NCBI RefSeq assembly: GCF_003626595.1
Contig: NZ_RBAK01000015.1
Location: forward strand, 1-64,000
Reading direction: 5' to 3'
Source: Micromonospora endolithica
GTDB lineage: Bacteria > Actinomycetota > Actinomycetes > Mycobacteriales > Micromonosporaceae
DNA length: 64,000 bases
Part shown: positions 24,638 through 34,267 of the stretch, in pieces
Layout: each line of letters begins with the position of its first letter
Numbering within the stretch: the stretch's first letter is position 1
The notes under the pieces: generated by a model
What the model saw: the letters and a program-made list of their open reading frames with translations, nothing else
Told to the model about the DNA's origin: nothing
Database searches by the model: none
Translations under genes and position numbers: made by a program

Positions 24638-27600
24638 ATGCAGGCGTACCGGCTGGTGCGTCGGCCCGGCGGGACGGTTCGGGGGGACCGTCCGGGCGAC
24701 GGGTCGACGCTGGGGGACCGGCCGTCCGGCGGGGTGTCCGAGCAGGAGGGACGGTCCGCACCGACGGCGGGCGATGGCGCGCAGGCGGGGCACGGCCCGG
24801 ACCCGCACCGGGGATTGTGGCGGGTGGATCCGCTCCAGGCGGAGGTGGTCGCGCACACCGACGGGCCGATGCTGGTGCTCGGTGGGCCGGGCACCGGCAA
24901 GACCGGCACCCTCGTCGAGGCGGTCGCCGCCCGGGTGGCCGAGGGGATCGATCCGGAGCGGATCCTGGTGCTCACCTTCGGCCGCCGGCAGGCCACCGCG
25001 CTGCGCCAGCGCATCGAGGCGCGGATCGCCGCGGACGGGCACCGGGTGCTGCGGGAACCGCTGGTGCGGACGTTTCCGGCGTACGCCTTCGGCCTGCTCC
25101 GCCGGGCCGCCGCCGAACGCGGCGAGCCCTCGCCCCGACTGCTCACCGGCCCCGAACAGGACCTGATCATCCGGGAGCTGCTGGACGTGGTCGGGGAGGA
25201 GCCCGGCGACGATCCGGTCGGCTGGCCGGAGGACCTGCGCCCCGCCCTGCGTACCCGGGCGTTCGCCGGGCAGCTGCGCGACCTGCTGATGCGCGCCGCC
25301 GAGCGCGGCGTCGGCCCGGTCGAGCTGGCCCGGCTGGGCGAGAAGCTGGGCCGCGCGGACTGGCCGGCCGCCGCGCGTTTCCTCCGGGAGTACGTGGCGG
25401 TCCTCGCGCTGCGCGACGTCGCCAACCGGGGCTCGATCGCGTACGACCCGGCGGAGCTGGTCCGTTCCGCCACCGGGATGCTGCTCGACGAGCCGGACCT
25501 GCTCGCGGCCGAGCGGCGCCGGCTGGCGTACGTCTACGTCGACGAGCTGGCCGACACCGACCCGGCCCAGCAGGACCTGCTCGCCACCGTGGCCGGCGGG
25601 GGCAAGGCCCTGGTCGCGTTCGGTGATCCGGACTCGTCCACGTACGCCTTCCGGGGTGCCGACCCGACGGTGGTGACCGGCTTTCCGCACCGCTACCGCA
25701 CCGCCTCCGGGGCGCCGGCCGCCCAGGTGGTGCTGACCACCTCCTACCGGGCCGGGACCCGGCTGCTCGCCGCGAGCGGCCGACTGGCCCGGCGGCTGCG
25801 CGGTCCGGCGGCGCACCGGCGGATGCGTCCGCTGCCGGACGCCCCGCCGGGCGCGGTGGAGGTGCGGACGTTCCGGTCGGCGACCAGCGAGTCGGCCTGG
25901 CTGGCCCACGCTCTGCGCGAGGCGCACCTGCTCGGCGGGGTGCCCTGGTCGAGGATGGCGGTGCTGGTGCGCTCGACCGCCCGGCAGTTGCCGTCCCTGC
26001 AACGCGCGCTGCACGCGGCCGGGGTGCCGACCGTGGTGCACGGCGAGGACCTGCCCCTGCACCTGCAACCGGCGGTCGCGCCCCTGCTGCTCCTGCTGCG
26101 CTGCGCGCTCGAGCCGGACCGGCTGGACGAGGAGGCCGCGGTCGCGCTGCTGCACTCCCCGCTCGGTGGCGCCGACCCGCTGGCCGAGCGGCGGCTGCGG
26201 CAGGGGCTGCGCGCTCTCGCCCTGGCCGGCGGTGACCGCCGGCCCTCCGGGGAGCTGATCGTCCAGGCGCTGCGCGACCCGGCCGAGCTGGCCGGCATCG
26301 AGCGACGCTGGGCCGAACCGGCGCAGACCGTCGCCGGTCTGCTCGCCGTCGCCCGGGAGACGGCCGCCCGGCCCGGCGCCACCGCCGAGGACGTGCTGTG
26401 GGCGGTGTGGCGGGCCAGCGGGTTGGCCGAGCTGTGGTCCTCGGCCCTCACCCGGGGCCCGGCCGTGGCGGGGGAGGGGGACATCGCCCGCCGTCGGCGT
26501 GCCGAGGCGGCCGACCGGGATCTGGACGCGGTGATGGTGCTGTTCGACGCGGCGGCCCGGTTCACCGACCGGTTGCCCGGTGCGCGCACCGAGGTCTTCC
26601 TCGACCACGTGCTCGGGCAGGACCTACCGGCCGACACGCTCGCACCGACCGCCGACCGGGGTGAGGCGGTACGGCTGCTCACCGCGCACGCCGCCAAGGG
26701 CCTGGAGTGGGACCTGGTCGCGGTCGCCGGTGTGCAGGAGGGCGTCTGGCCCGACCTGCGGCTGCGCGGCAGCCTGCTCGGCTCCGAGCGCCTGGTCGAC
26801 GTGCTCGCCGGCCGGGCCGCCGGCGCCGGGCGGGTGGCCACCGTGGTCGGCCAGACCTCCGCGCTGCTGGACGAGGAACGGCGACTGTTCCACGTCGCGG
26901 TGACCCGGGCCCGGCACCGGTTGCTGGTCAGCGCGGTAGCCTCGGCGGCCGTCGGCGGCGACGACCACGAGGAGCAGCCCAGCCGTTTCCTCTACGAGCT
27001 GGGCCCCACCGAACCCCCGGCACCCGCCGGTCCCGACGGCCCGGCCGGTCCAGACGGCCCGGTCGGCACTGACGGCTCGGTCGGCGCCGATGGCCCGGCC
27101 GGCACCGACGGCGGTCCCGACGGCCATGCCGGCCCGGCCAGCCCGCATGCCGGCCCGGCGGGCCCGGACGGGGACGGTGCGGGCAGTGCGGTCGCCGGGC
27201 CGGCGGACAGCGGTGCGGGCGACGGGAGCGGCCCGGCCGGGGAGCCCGACCGGATACGGACGCTGCCGGTGAGCCGGCCGCCCCGGGCGTTGACCCTGGC
27301 GGCGCTGGTGGCGGAACTGCGTACCGCCGTCACCGACCCGGACGCCCCACCCGCCCGGCGGCGGGCGGCGGCGGCCGAACTGGCCCGCCTCGCCGCCGCC
27401 GGGGTGGCCGGGGCGCACCCGGACGAGTGGTGGGGCCTGCGGCAGCTCTCCGACGACCGGCCGCTGGTCGACGAGGGTGAGCCGGTGCGGGTCACCCCGT
27501 CGGCGATGGAGAGCGCGTTGCGGTGCAGCCTGCGCTGGCTGCTGGAACGGCATGGCGGCAGCGCGCCGGCGAGCACCGCCCAGGGTGTGGGCAACCTGGT

Positions 27601-28279
27601 GCACGCCGCCGCGATGCTGGCCGAGGACGCCAGCGCCGACCGGGGCGCGCTGCTGGACTACGTGGCGGCCCGGTTCGACGCTATCGAACTGGCCGCGCGG
27701 TGGATGGTCGGGCCGGAACGGGACCGGGCCGAGGCGATGGTGGACAAGCTGCTCCGGTGGCTCGCCGCGAATCCCCGGCGGCTGCTGGCCATCGAGCACG
27801 AGTTCGCGGTCCGGCTGGACGACCCGCGCCGGCCGGTCGAGCTGGTCGGGCGGGTGGACCGGCTGGAGGTCGACGCGGACGGCCGGCTGGTGGTGGTCGA
27901 CCTGAAGACCGGTAAGTCCACCGCGGTGACCGGTGCGGACCTGGCCGAGCATCCGCAGCTGGGTGCGTACCAGGCGGCGGTGGAGGCGGGCGCGTTCCCG
28001 GACTTCGGGGAGGAGTCCGGCGGGGCCGCGCTGGTGCAGCTGGGCACCGGCGCGAAGGACGCCCGGGAACAGAGCCAACCGCCGGCCGGGGAGGGGCCCG
28101 AGGCCGGCTGGGCGACCGCCCTGGTCCGGCGTACCGCCGATACGATGGCCGCCGCCACGTTCGCCGCCGTCGCCAATTCGAAGTGCCGGGTCTGCCCGGT
28201 GCGGACCAGCTGCCCGGTCTCCGGGCAGGGACGGCAGGTCGTCGAGCCGCCGACCGTCCGTCCGCCGGAGAATCCATGA
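24638..28279 (+). CDS. adnA: AdnA subunit of the AdnAB helicase-nuclease
   Basis: 1213 aa. It is a UvrD/Rep superfamily 1 helicase (Walker A GGPGTGKT at 82-89, motif TAHAAKGLEWDLVAVAG near 685) fused to a C-terminal RecB-type nuclease (GRVDRLE, then VVVDLKTG near Asp1088). The nuclease end has CxxCx5C (CRVCPVRTSC) plus an upstream cysteine in ALRCSLRW, the pattern of an Fe-S staple as in AddB-type nucleases. With adnB it resects double-strand breaks in actinobacteria. Between the motor and the nuclease lies a Gly-Pro-Asp-rich, collagen-like stretch (about residues 790-870) that looks like an expanded linker. A GGGATGGGGGG ribosome binding site supports the ATG. Confidence 0.92.
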   Translation: MQAYRLVRRPGGTVRGDRPGDGSTLGDRPSGGVSEQEGRSAPTAGDGAQAGHGPDPHRGLWRVDPLQAEVVAHTDGPMLVLGGPGTGKTGTLVEAVAARVAEGIDPERILVLTFGRRQATALRQRIEARIAADGHRVLREPLVRTFPAYAFGLLRRAAAERGEPSPRLLTGPEQDLIIRELLDVVGEEPGDDPVGWPEDLRPALRTRAFAGQLRDLLMRAAERGVGPVELARLGEKLGRADWPAAARFLREYVAVLALRDVANRGSIAYDPAELVRSATGMLLDEPDLLAAERRRLAYVYVDELADTDPAQQDLLATVAGGGKALVAFGDPDSSTYAFRGADPTVVTGFPHRYRTASGAPAAQVVLTTSYRAGTRLLAASGRLARRLRGPAAHRRMRPLPDAPPGAVEVRTFRSATSESAWLAHALREAHLLGGVPWSRMAVLVRSTARQLPSLQRALHAAGVPTVVHGEDLPLHLQPAVAPLLLLLRCALEPDRLDEEAAVALLHSPLGGADPLAERRLRQGLRALALAGGDRRPSGELIVQALRDPAELAGIERRWAEPAQTVAGLLAVARETAARPGATAEDVLWAVWRASGLAELWSSALTRGPAVAGEGDIARRRRAEAADRDLDAVMVLFDAAARFTDRLPGARTEVFLDHVLGQDLPADTLAPTADRGEAVRLLTAHAAKGLEWDLVAVAGVQEGVWPDLRLRGSLLGSERLVDVLAGRAAGAGRVATVVGQTSALLDEERRLFHVAVTRARHRLLVSAVASAAVGGDDHEEQPSRFLYELGPTEPPAPAGPDGPAGPDGPVGTDGSVGADGPAGTDGGPDGHAGPASPHAGPAGPDGDGAGSAVAGPADSGAGDGSGPAGEPDRIRTLPVSRPPRALTLAALVAELRTAVTDPDAPPARRRAAAAELARLAAAGVAGAHPDEWWGLRQLSDDRPLVDEGEPVRVTPSAMESALRCSLRWLLERHGGSAPASTAQGVGNLVHAAAMLAEDASADRGALLDYVAARFDAIELAARWMVGPERDRAEAMVDKLLRWLAANPRRLLAIEHEFAVRLDDPRRPVELVGRVDRLEVDADGRLVVVDLKTGKSTAVTGADLAEHPQLGAYQAAVEAGAFPDFGEESGGAALVQLGTGAKDAREQSQPPAGEGPEAGWATALVRRTADTMAAATFAAVANSKCRVCPVRTSCPVSGQGRQVVEPPTVRPPENP

Positions 28280-28292
28280 GCGTGAGGGAACA

Positions 28293-31200
28293 GTGACCCA
28301 GCCGACGCTCTTCGGTTCGGCGCCCCCGGCGCCCCGGGTGGCCGACGCCGGCCCCCGTTACGCCCCGCTGGAGCTGGCCCGGCTGCTACGGCTCCCCGCG
28401 CCCACCCGGGAGCAGGCCGCGATCATCGCCGCGCCGGTGGAGCCGCTGCTGGTGGTCGCCGGGGCCGGGTCCGGCAAGACCGAGACGATGGCCGCCCGGG
28501 TGGTCTGGCTGGTGGCCAACTCGTACGTCCGGCCCGAGCAGGTGCTCGGCCTCACCTTCACCCGCAAGGCCGCCGGTGAGCTGGCGCACCGCGTACGTAC
28601 CCGGTTGGACCAGCTCATCCGGCGACTCGGCGGGCGCGGCCGTGACCCGCTGGACGACCCCCTGGCGGGCGAGCCCACCGTCTCGACCTACCACTCGTAC
28701 GCCGGCCGGATCGTCACCGAGCACGGGCTGCGCGCCGGCTACGAGCCGTCCACCCGGCTGCTCACCGAGGCGTCCCGCTGGCAGCTCGTGGACCTGCTGG
28801 TCCGCAACTACGACGGGGACATGTCCGAGGTGGACCGGATGCCCAGCACCATCACCGACGCGGTGCTGGCGCTCGCCGGTGAGCTGGACGAGCACCTGGT
28901 CGACCCGGATGCCCTCGCCGGGTGGACCGGCCGCTTCTTCGCCGACGTGCAGTCCCGCCCCGGACGGGTGTACGCCGACGTGCGCAAGTCGCTGGCCCTC
29001 CAGCGGACCCGACTGAAGCTGTTGCCGCTGGTGCGCGCCTACGCCCGGCGCAAGGAGGACTTCGAGGCGATGGACTTCGCCGACCAGCTCGCCCGGGCGG
29101 CCCGGGTGGCCCGGGACCATCCGGCGGTCGGCGAGATCGAGCGGGACCGCTTCCGGGTGGTGCTGCTGGACGAGTACCAGGACACCAGCCACGCCCAGGT
29201 GGTGCTGCTCAACGCGCTGTTCGGCGGCGGGCACCCGGTGACCGCCGTCGGTGACCCCTGCCAGTCGATCTACGGCTGGCGCGGTGCCAGCGCCGGCACG
29301 CTGGACCGCTTCCCGGCGGAGTTCGCACGCCCGGACGGCACGCCCGCGGCGGTGCTCGGCCTCACCACCAGCTGGCGCAACCGCCCGGAGATCCTCGGCG
29401 TCGCGAACGCCCTGGCCACCCCGCTGCGCGCGGCCGGCGCCCGGGTGCCGGAGCTGCGCGCCGCGCTGAGCGTGCGCGAACCCATCCCGCACCGCAGCCC
29501 GCGCGGCGCGGCCGCCGGGACCGTGCACTGCGCGCTCCTTCCGACGTACGCCGACGAGGCCGACTGGATCGCCGACAGCGTCCTGCACGCCTGGCGCGGG
29601 GCGGCCGGCGCACCCCGGGCGTTGCCGGAGCACATCCCGGTGGCGGCCCGACCCACCACGGCGGTGCTGGTCCGGCTACGCAGTCAGATCCCGGCGATCG
29701 AGTCGGCGCTGCGTGACCGCGGGCTGCCGGTCGAGGTCGTCGGGCTGGGTGGTCTGCTGGACACCCCCGAGGTGCGGGACGTGGTGTGCACGCTGCGGGT
29801 GCTGGCGGACCCGACCGACGGCGCCGCGCTGCTGCGGCTGCTCACCGGGGCACGCTGGCGGATCGGGCCCCGCGACCTGGTGGCCCTGCACCGGCGGGCC
29901 AGGGCCATCGCGGCCGCCCGCCGGCAGCTCGCCGACGACGAGCCGGAGATCACCCCGGACCTGCTGGACGAGGCGACGCTGGTGGAGGCCCTGGCCGACC
30001 TCGGGCCCGCGCAGGCGTACTCGGCCGAGGGCTACACCCGGCTGCTCGCGTACGCCCGGGAGTTGGGATTGTTGCGCTACCGGCTGGACCAGCCGCTGCC
30101 GGAGCTGATCGCGGACATCGAGCGGACCATCGGCCTGGACGTCGAGGTCGCCGTGCGGGCCGGCCGGGACGGTGCCGGCGACGCCGGCCTGGCCCGTGGG
30201 CACCTGGACGCGCTCGGCGACGTCGCCGCCCGGTTCAACGGGGAGACCCCGGGAGCGACCCTGTCCGGTTTCCTGGCCTACCTCGCCGCGGCCGAGGACG
30301 AGGAGCGCGGTCTCACCCCGGGCGAGGTCGACGTGGTCGAGGGCGCGGTGCAGATCCTCACCGCGCACGCCGCCAAGGGACTGGAGTGGGACGTGGTCGC
30401 GGTGGCCGGGCTGAGTCGCGGCGTCTGGCCGGGGCCGGTACGCAACTCCGACCACTGGCTCGGCGGTCTCGGCGTGCTGCCGTTCCCGCTGCGCGGCGAC
30501 GCCGACGGGCTGCCCGAGCTGACGTTGGCCGAGGTCGAGGACCAGCGCGGGGTGGCTCGGGCGCTGGAGGACTTCACCGACGCCTGGCGGGCGCACGACG
30601 AGCGGGAGGAGCGGCGGCTGGCCTACGTCGCGGTGACCCGGCCACGCCGCCTGCTGCTGTGCTCCGGGTACTGGTGGGGGGAGGGCACCAAGCGACCGCG
30701 CGGCCCGTCGTCGCTGCTGCGCGAGGTGCACGACGCCTGCCTGGACGGCGGCGCGGGGCACCTGGTCGACGACTGGGCGCCCGAGCCCACCCCGGACGCG
30801 GTAAACCCGACCACCGAGGTGGTGCTGCGGGCCGAGTGGCCGGCCGATCCGCTGGGCGCGCGCCGCCCGGCCCTGGCCGAGGCCGCCGCCCTGGTCCGGC
30901 GTCAGCTGGGCGACGGGCCGACCGTCGACGAGGCCGGCCCGGCCGACGGTGACCCGGACGTGGCGCGGTGGCGGCGGGAGGCGGACCTGCTGCTCGCCGA
31001 GCGGGCCGAGGCGACCCGGCAGGCCGGTGGGGTGGAGGTGGTCCTGCCCGGCCAGCTGTCGGTCACCCAGCTGGTCGCGTTGCGCCGGGATCCCGCCGCC
31101 CTGGCCCGTACCCTGCGCCGCCCGCTGCCCACCGAGCCCAACCCGTACGCCCGCCGGGGCACCGCCTTCCACGCCTGGCTGGAGCAGCGGTTCGGCGTGG

Positions 31201-31646
31201 ACCGGCTGCTCGACCTGGACGAGCTGCCCGGCGCGGCGGACGCGGACGCGGCACCGGACGAGGCGCTGGTCGAGTTGCAGGAGCGTTTCCTGGCCAGCGA
31301 GTGGGCCGACCGGGTGCCGGTGGAGGTGGAGGTGCCGTTCGCGACCGTGCTCGGCGGCGTGGTGGTCCGGGGCCGGATGGACGCCGTCTTCGCCCGGCCC
31401 GGCGGCCGGTTCGACGTGGTGGACTGGAAGACCGGGCGGCAGCCGGCCGGCGCCGCCGCCGAGGCGGCGGCCGTGCAGCTGGCGGTCTACCGGCTGGCCT
31501 GGGCGGAGCTGGCCGGGGTGCCGGTCGAGCTGGTGGGCGCCGCGTTCCACTACGTCCGGGACGGGGTGAGCGTCCGGCCGGCGGACCTGCTGGACGACGC
31601 CGGGCTGACCGCGCTGATCAATTCGGTTCCGGAAGTTGCCCCGTGA
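28293..31646 (+). CDS. adnB: AdnB subunit of the AdnAB helicase-nuclease
   Basis: 1117 aa from a GTG at 28293, 13 bp after adnA and behind GAGGGA. Superfamily 1 motifs are complete: VVAGAGSGKTET near residue 55, LDEYQDTSHAQ, GDPCQSIYGWRGAS and TAHAAKGLEWDVVAVAG. The C-terminal nuclease has GRMDAVF and VVDWKTGRQ near residue 1041, but not the cysteine cluster seen in AdnA. In mycobacteria AdnB is the leading motor of the heterodimer. The neighbouring adnA and the order adnA-adnB match the known arrangement. Confidence 0.93.
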   Translation: MTQPTLFGSAPPAPRVADAGPRYAPLELARLLRLPAPTREQAAIIAAPVEPLLVVAGAGSGKTETMAARVVWLVANSYVRPEQVLGLTFTRKAAGELAHRVRTRLDQLIRRLGGRGRDPLDDPLAGEPTVSTYHSYAGRIVTEHGLRAGYEPSTRLLTEASRWQLVDLLVRNYDGDMSEVDRMPSTITDAVLALAGELDEHLVDPDALAGWTGRFFADVQSRPGRVYADVRKSLALQRTRLKLLPLVRAYARRKEDFEAMDFADQLARAARVARDHPAVGEIERDRFRVVLLDEYQDTSHAQVVLLNALFGGGHPVTAVGDPCQSIYGWRGASAGTLDRFPAEFARPDGTPAAVLGLTTSWRNRPEILGVANALATPLRAAGARVPELRAALSVREPIPHRSPRGAAAGTVHCALLPTYADEADWIADSVLHAWRGAAGAPRALPEHIPVAARPTTAVLVRLRSQIPAIESALRDRGLPVEVVGLGGLLDTPEVRDVVCTLRVLADPTDGAALLRLLTGARWRIGPRDLVALHRRARAIAAARRQLADDEPEITPDLLDEATLVEALADLGPAQAYSAEGYTRLLAYARELGLLRYRLDQPLPELIADIERTIGLDVEVAVRAGRDGAGDAGLARGHLDALGDVAARFNGETPGATLSGFLAYLAAAEDEERGLTPGEVDVVEGAVQILTAHAAKGLEWDVVAVAGLSRGVWPGPVRNSDHWLGGLGVLPFPLRGDADGLPELTLAEVEDQRGVARALEDFTDAWRAHDEREERRLAYVAVTRPRRLLLCSGYWWGEGTKRPRGPSSLLREVHDACLDGGAGHLVDDWAPEPTPDAVNPTTEVVLRAEWPADPLGARRPALAEAAALVRRQLGDGPTVDEAGPADGDPDVARWRREADLLLAERAEATRQAGGVEVVLPGQLSVTQLVALRRDPAALARTLRRPLPTEPNPYARRGTAFHAWLEQRFGVDRLLDLDELPGAADADAAPDEALVELQERFLASEWADRVPVEVEVPFATVLGGVVVRGRMDAVFARPGGRFDVVDWKTGRQPAGAAAEAAAVQLAVYRLAWAELAGVPVELVGAAFHYVRDGVSVRPADLLDDAGLTALINSVPEVAP

Positions 31647-31649
31647 CGC

Positions 31650-31866
31650 CGAGATCCGTGCTAACCTTGACGAGTTGCAGTTATGGTTCCCAGAGACTCT
31701 GTGTGCGCCTGGTGGATTATGGCCCCAGGCGCTCTTTGTTGTGTCCGGAGTTCTCCGGGCGGGGCGAACCAGAAGCGACAAGCGAGCCGCGCAGTTCCGT
31801 GCGGGTCGCTCCTCTTCGAGCCCGCAACACGTGCGGGTTCGACGTTCCGTCAAGGAGACGAAACAC
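31650..31866 (+). promoter_or_regulatory. Long structured leader of the cold-shock gene
   Basis: About 215 nt precede the csp ATG. A TGCTAACCT sequence near 31660 resembles an extended -10. The leader holds a hairpin GCGCCTGG/CCAGGCGC (31705-31712 with 31725-31732) followed by a T-rich run, a CCGGAG-TT-CTCCGG stem (31745-31758), a GCGGG/CCCGC stem (31801-31825), and AAGGAG at 31852-31857. Long structured leaders that change fold with temperature are known for cold-shock genes; a riboregulatory role here is inference. Confidence 0.5.
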
Positions 31867-32070
31867 ATGGCTATTGGCACCGTCAAGTGGTTCAACGCTG
31901 ACAAGGGCTTCGGCTTCATCACCCCGGACGGCGGCGGCGCCGACGTCTTCGCCCACTTCTCGGCGATCCAGTCCTCCGGCTACCGGAGCCTGGACGAGAA
32001 CCAGCGGGTCGAGTTCGAGATCACCCAGGGCCAGAAGGGCCCGCAGGCGGAGAACATCCGCCCGCTCTGA
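31867..32070 (+). CDS. Cold-shock domain protein (CspA family)
   Basis: 67 aa, one complete cold-shock domain. RNP1 is KGFGFI and RNP2 is VFAHF, both intact. Such proteins bind single-stranded RNA and DNA and melt inhibitory mRNA structure. The start is fixed by AAGGAG nine bases upstream and by the conserved MAIGTVKWFNADKG N-terminus. The next gene is a DEAD-box RNA helicase, so the pair forms an RNA-unwinding module. A short GC hairpin follows the stop. Confidence 0.96.
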   Translation: MAIGTVKWFNADKGFGFITPDGGGADVFAHFSAIQSSGYRSLDENQRVEFEITQGQKGPQAENIRPL

Positions 32071-32097
32071 TCTTCGGATCGTCACGTAACACCCATT

Positions 32098-32113
32098 GCG
32101 CCCTTCCGGGCGC
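32098..32113 (+). terminator. Hairpin after the cold-shock gene
   Basis: GCGCCC-TTCC-GGGCGC, a 6-bp stem 28 nt after the stop, without a U-tract. Confidence 0.5.
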
Positions 32114-32211
32114 GGTGACGGGACCGGCCCGCCCCGCAGTCGACCTGATCTCAGGCGGCGACGCGGTGGCGGGCCGGGGCCCCGTACCCATTCGGTTCGT
32201 GCTTGTGAGTC

Positions 32212-32231
32212 CCGGCGGACGAGTCCGCCGG
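32212..32231 (+). promoter_or_regulatory. Leader hairpin of the DEAD-box helicase gene
   Basis: CCGGCGGAC-GA-GTCCGCCGG is a perfect 9-bp inverted repeat 63 nt before the helicase ATG. It may be a leader stem or an operator; AGGAAGG follows near the start codon. Confidence 0.4.
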
Positions 32232-32293
32232 TCGACAGCGCCGATTCCCGGCGCCCTCCCTCGACACGTGCCGCCGTCGAGGAAGGCTTCCGC

Positions 32294-33583
32294 ATGACCA
32301 CCGTCACTCCGTCCTTCGCCCATACCGGCCTGGCTCCGGCGCTGCTCGCCGAGCTGGTCACACAGGGCATCACCGAGCCGTTCCCGATCCAGTCGGCGAC
32401 GCTGCCCGATTCGCTCGCCGGCCGGGACGTGCTCGGCCGGGGTCGTACCGGCTCCGGCAAGACCCTCGCGTTCGGGCTGCCCCTGCTCTCCCGTACCGCC
32501 GGCCGGCGGGCCCGGCCCGGTCGACCGCTGGCCCTCGTCCTGGTACCCACCCGGGAGCTGGCCCAGCAGGTCACCACGGCCCTGACCCCGTACGCCCGGG
32601 CGGTCGGGCTGCGCTGCGCCACCGTGGTCGGCGGTCTCTCGCTGAACCGGCAGGCCGACGAGCTGCGGGCCGGCGCCGAGGTGGTCGTGGCCACCCCGGG
32701 TCGGCTGCACGACCTGATCAACCGCGGTGACGCCCGTCTCGACCAGGTGGCGATCACCGTGCTCGACGAGGCCGACCAGATGGCCGACATGGGCTTCCTC
32801 CCGCAGGTCACCAAGCTGCTGGAGCAGGTCGCCCCGAACGGCCAGCGGATGCTCTTCTCGGCCACTCTGGACGGCGGCGTGGACAAGCTGGTCCGTCGCT
32901 TCCTCACCGACCCGGTGACGCACTCGGTGGACCCGGGCACCGCCACCGTCACCGCGATGACGCACCACGTGCTGCACGTCGAGGCGGCGGACAAGCCCAC
33001 CGCGCTGACCTGGATCGCCGCCCGCGAGGGCCGCACCATCCTGTTCATGGGCACCAAGCACCGCGCCGACCGGCTCGCCCGCCAGTTGCTGGCCAAGGGC
33101 GTACGCGCCGCCGCGCTGCACGGTGGCAAGTCGCAGCCGCAGCGCACCCGGATCCTGGAGCAGTTCCGCAACGGGCAGGTGACCGCGCTGGTCGCCACCG
33201 ACGTGGCGGCCCGGGGCATCCACGTCGACGGCCTGGACATGGTGGTCAACGTGGACCCGCCGACCGAGGCCAAGGACTACCTGCACCGGGGCGGGCGTAC
33301 CGCGCGGGCCGGCGAGTCCGGCACCGTGGTCACCCTGGTCCTGCCCGAGCAGCGCCGGGACGTCATCCGGCTGATGGCGCAGGCCGGCATCCGGCCCCGG
33401 TCCACCCAGGTACGCCCCGGTGACGAGGCGCTGACCCTGGTGACCGGCGCGCGGGAGCCGTCCGGCCTGCCGGTGACGATCGTCGCGCCCGCCCCGGCGG
33501 CCGCCCCCCGGGTCACCCACCGCGCGTCGGGACGCCCGTCGTCCGGGCGTTCGCGTCGGCCCCGGCGTTCCCCGGCCCGCTGA
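32294..33583 (+). CDS. DEAD-box ATP-dependent RNA helicase
   Basis: 429 aa. In order: Q-motif region (ITEPFPIQSATLPDSL), motif I GRTGSGKT, VPTRELAQQ, motif II DEAD (VLDEADQM), motif III SAT, and motif VI HRGGRTARAG. The C-terminal tail is short and basic (SGRSRRPRRSP), as in helicases that grip structured RNA. Its place 224 bp after a cold-shock protein gene points to ribosome assembly or mRNA unwinding at low temperature. The ATG at 32294 is chosen because the upstream in-frame extension is not family-like. Confidence 0.93.
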   Translation: MTTVTPSFAHTGLAPALLAELVTQGITEPFPIQSATLPDSLAGRDVLGRGRTGSGKTLAFGLPLLSRTAGRRARPGRPLALVLVPTRELAQQVTTALTPYARAVGLRCATVVGGLSLNRQADELRAGAEVVVATPGRLHDLINRGDARLDQVAITVLDEADQMADMGFLPQVTKLLEQVAPNGQRMLFSATLDGGVDKLVRRFLTDPVTHSVDPGTATVTAMTHHVLHVEAADKPTALTWIAAREGRTILFMGTKHRADRLARQLLAKGVRAAALHGGKSQPQRTRILEQFRNGQVTALVATDVAARGIHVDGLDMVVNVDPPTEAKDYLHRGGRTARAGESGTVVTLVLPEQRRDVIRLMAQAGIRPRSTQVRPGDEALTLVTGAREPSGLPVTIVAPAPAAAPRVTHRASGRPSSGRSRRPRRSPAR

Positions 33584-33831
33584 CCTCCGGCCACCCGCCA
33601 CCGGTCCTCGTGGGTTCGGCGCCGCCTCGTGGGTCCGAGCCCGCCCGAGTCATGCAGGACGCGATCGCACTGTTTCTGGGTGAATTCTTAGCGAAATAGG
33701 GCTTGTCCATCTGTTGCTTGCCGCACGCCAAGGTAGGCGACGGGTGGCCGCAGGCGGCGTGCCGCTCACGGTCAGGTCGCGGTCGCTCGCGAAGGGCCGT
33801 CGGGCCGGGCCGGGAGCGCGGCCGGGCCGTG
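33584..33831. other. Gene-free gap between convergent genes
   Basis: No supported gene. There is a short AT-rich patch at about 33670-33720 and GC-rich flanks. I see no clear terminator or repeat here. Confidence 0.5.
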
Positions 33832-34266
33832 TCAGCTCGGCAGCGGGTCGTCGACGGGCGGCCGACGTGGCACGCACAGCAGGTCGGCGAGCGTCGTCCG
33901 GTCCACCACCAGGGCGATCGCCCCGTGCACGGCGAGCCAGACGTCCCGCAACCCGCTCGCGACGCCCTGGTAGCCGGCCCGTTCGGCGGGCAGTCCGCGG
34001 ACCGTGGTCAGGGACCCACCGACGGCGCGGAGCACGTCCCCGACGGTGATCTCGTCGGCCGGGCGGGCCAGCGCGTACCCGCCCTCGGTGCCCCGGTGGC
34101 TGAGCAGCAGGCCGGCCCGCCGCAGGTCGACCAGGATGCCCTGGAGGAAGCTCAGCGGGATCGCCTGATTGTTGGCCAGGGTCGCGGCCTTGACCAGCTC
34201 GCCGCCGCCGGCGGCGACGGCGAGCATGGCCCGGAGCGCGTAGTCGCTGCGCGCGGAGACGTACAC
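33832..34266 (-). CDS. Rrf2 family transcriptional regulator
   Basis: 144 aa. It has an N-terminal winged helix of the Rrf2 type (SARSDYALRAMLAVA start, IPLSFLQGILVDLRRAGLL recognition region, GTEGGYALARPADEITVGDV wing). It has only one cysteine, near the C-terminus, so it cannot hold an Fe-S cluster like IscR or NsrR. It is closer in that respect to CymR-type sulfur regulators. It is the last gene of the ABC operon, 1 bp after the permease, and two palindromes typical of Rrf2 sites lie upstream of that operon. Autoregulated repression of the operon is the natural inference. Confidence 0.88.
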   Translation of the reverse strand: MYVSARSDYALRAMLAVAAGGGELVKAATLANNQAIPLSFLQGILVDLRRAGLLLSHRGTEGGYALARPADEITVGDVLRAVGGSLTTVRGLPAERAGYQGVASGLRDVWLAVHGAIALVVDRTTLADLLCVPRRPPVDDPLPS

Positions 34267-34267
34267 G

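Noticed and set aside
33513..33731. 72-codon minus-strand ORF between the helicase and Rrf2 genes
   Set aside because: No ribosome binding site, overlaps the helicase 3' end, and lacks the codon bias of neighbours.
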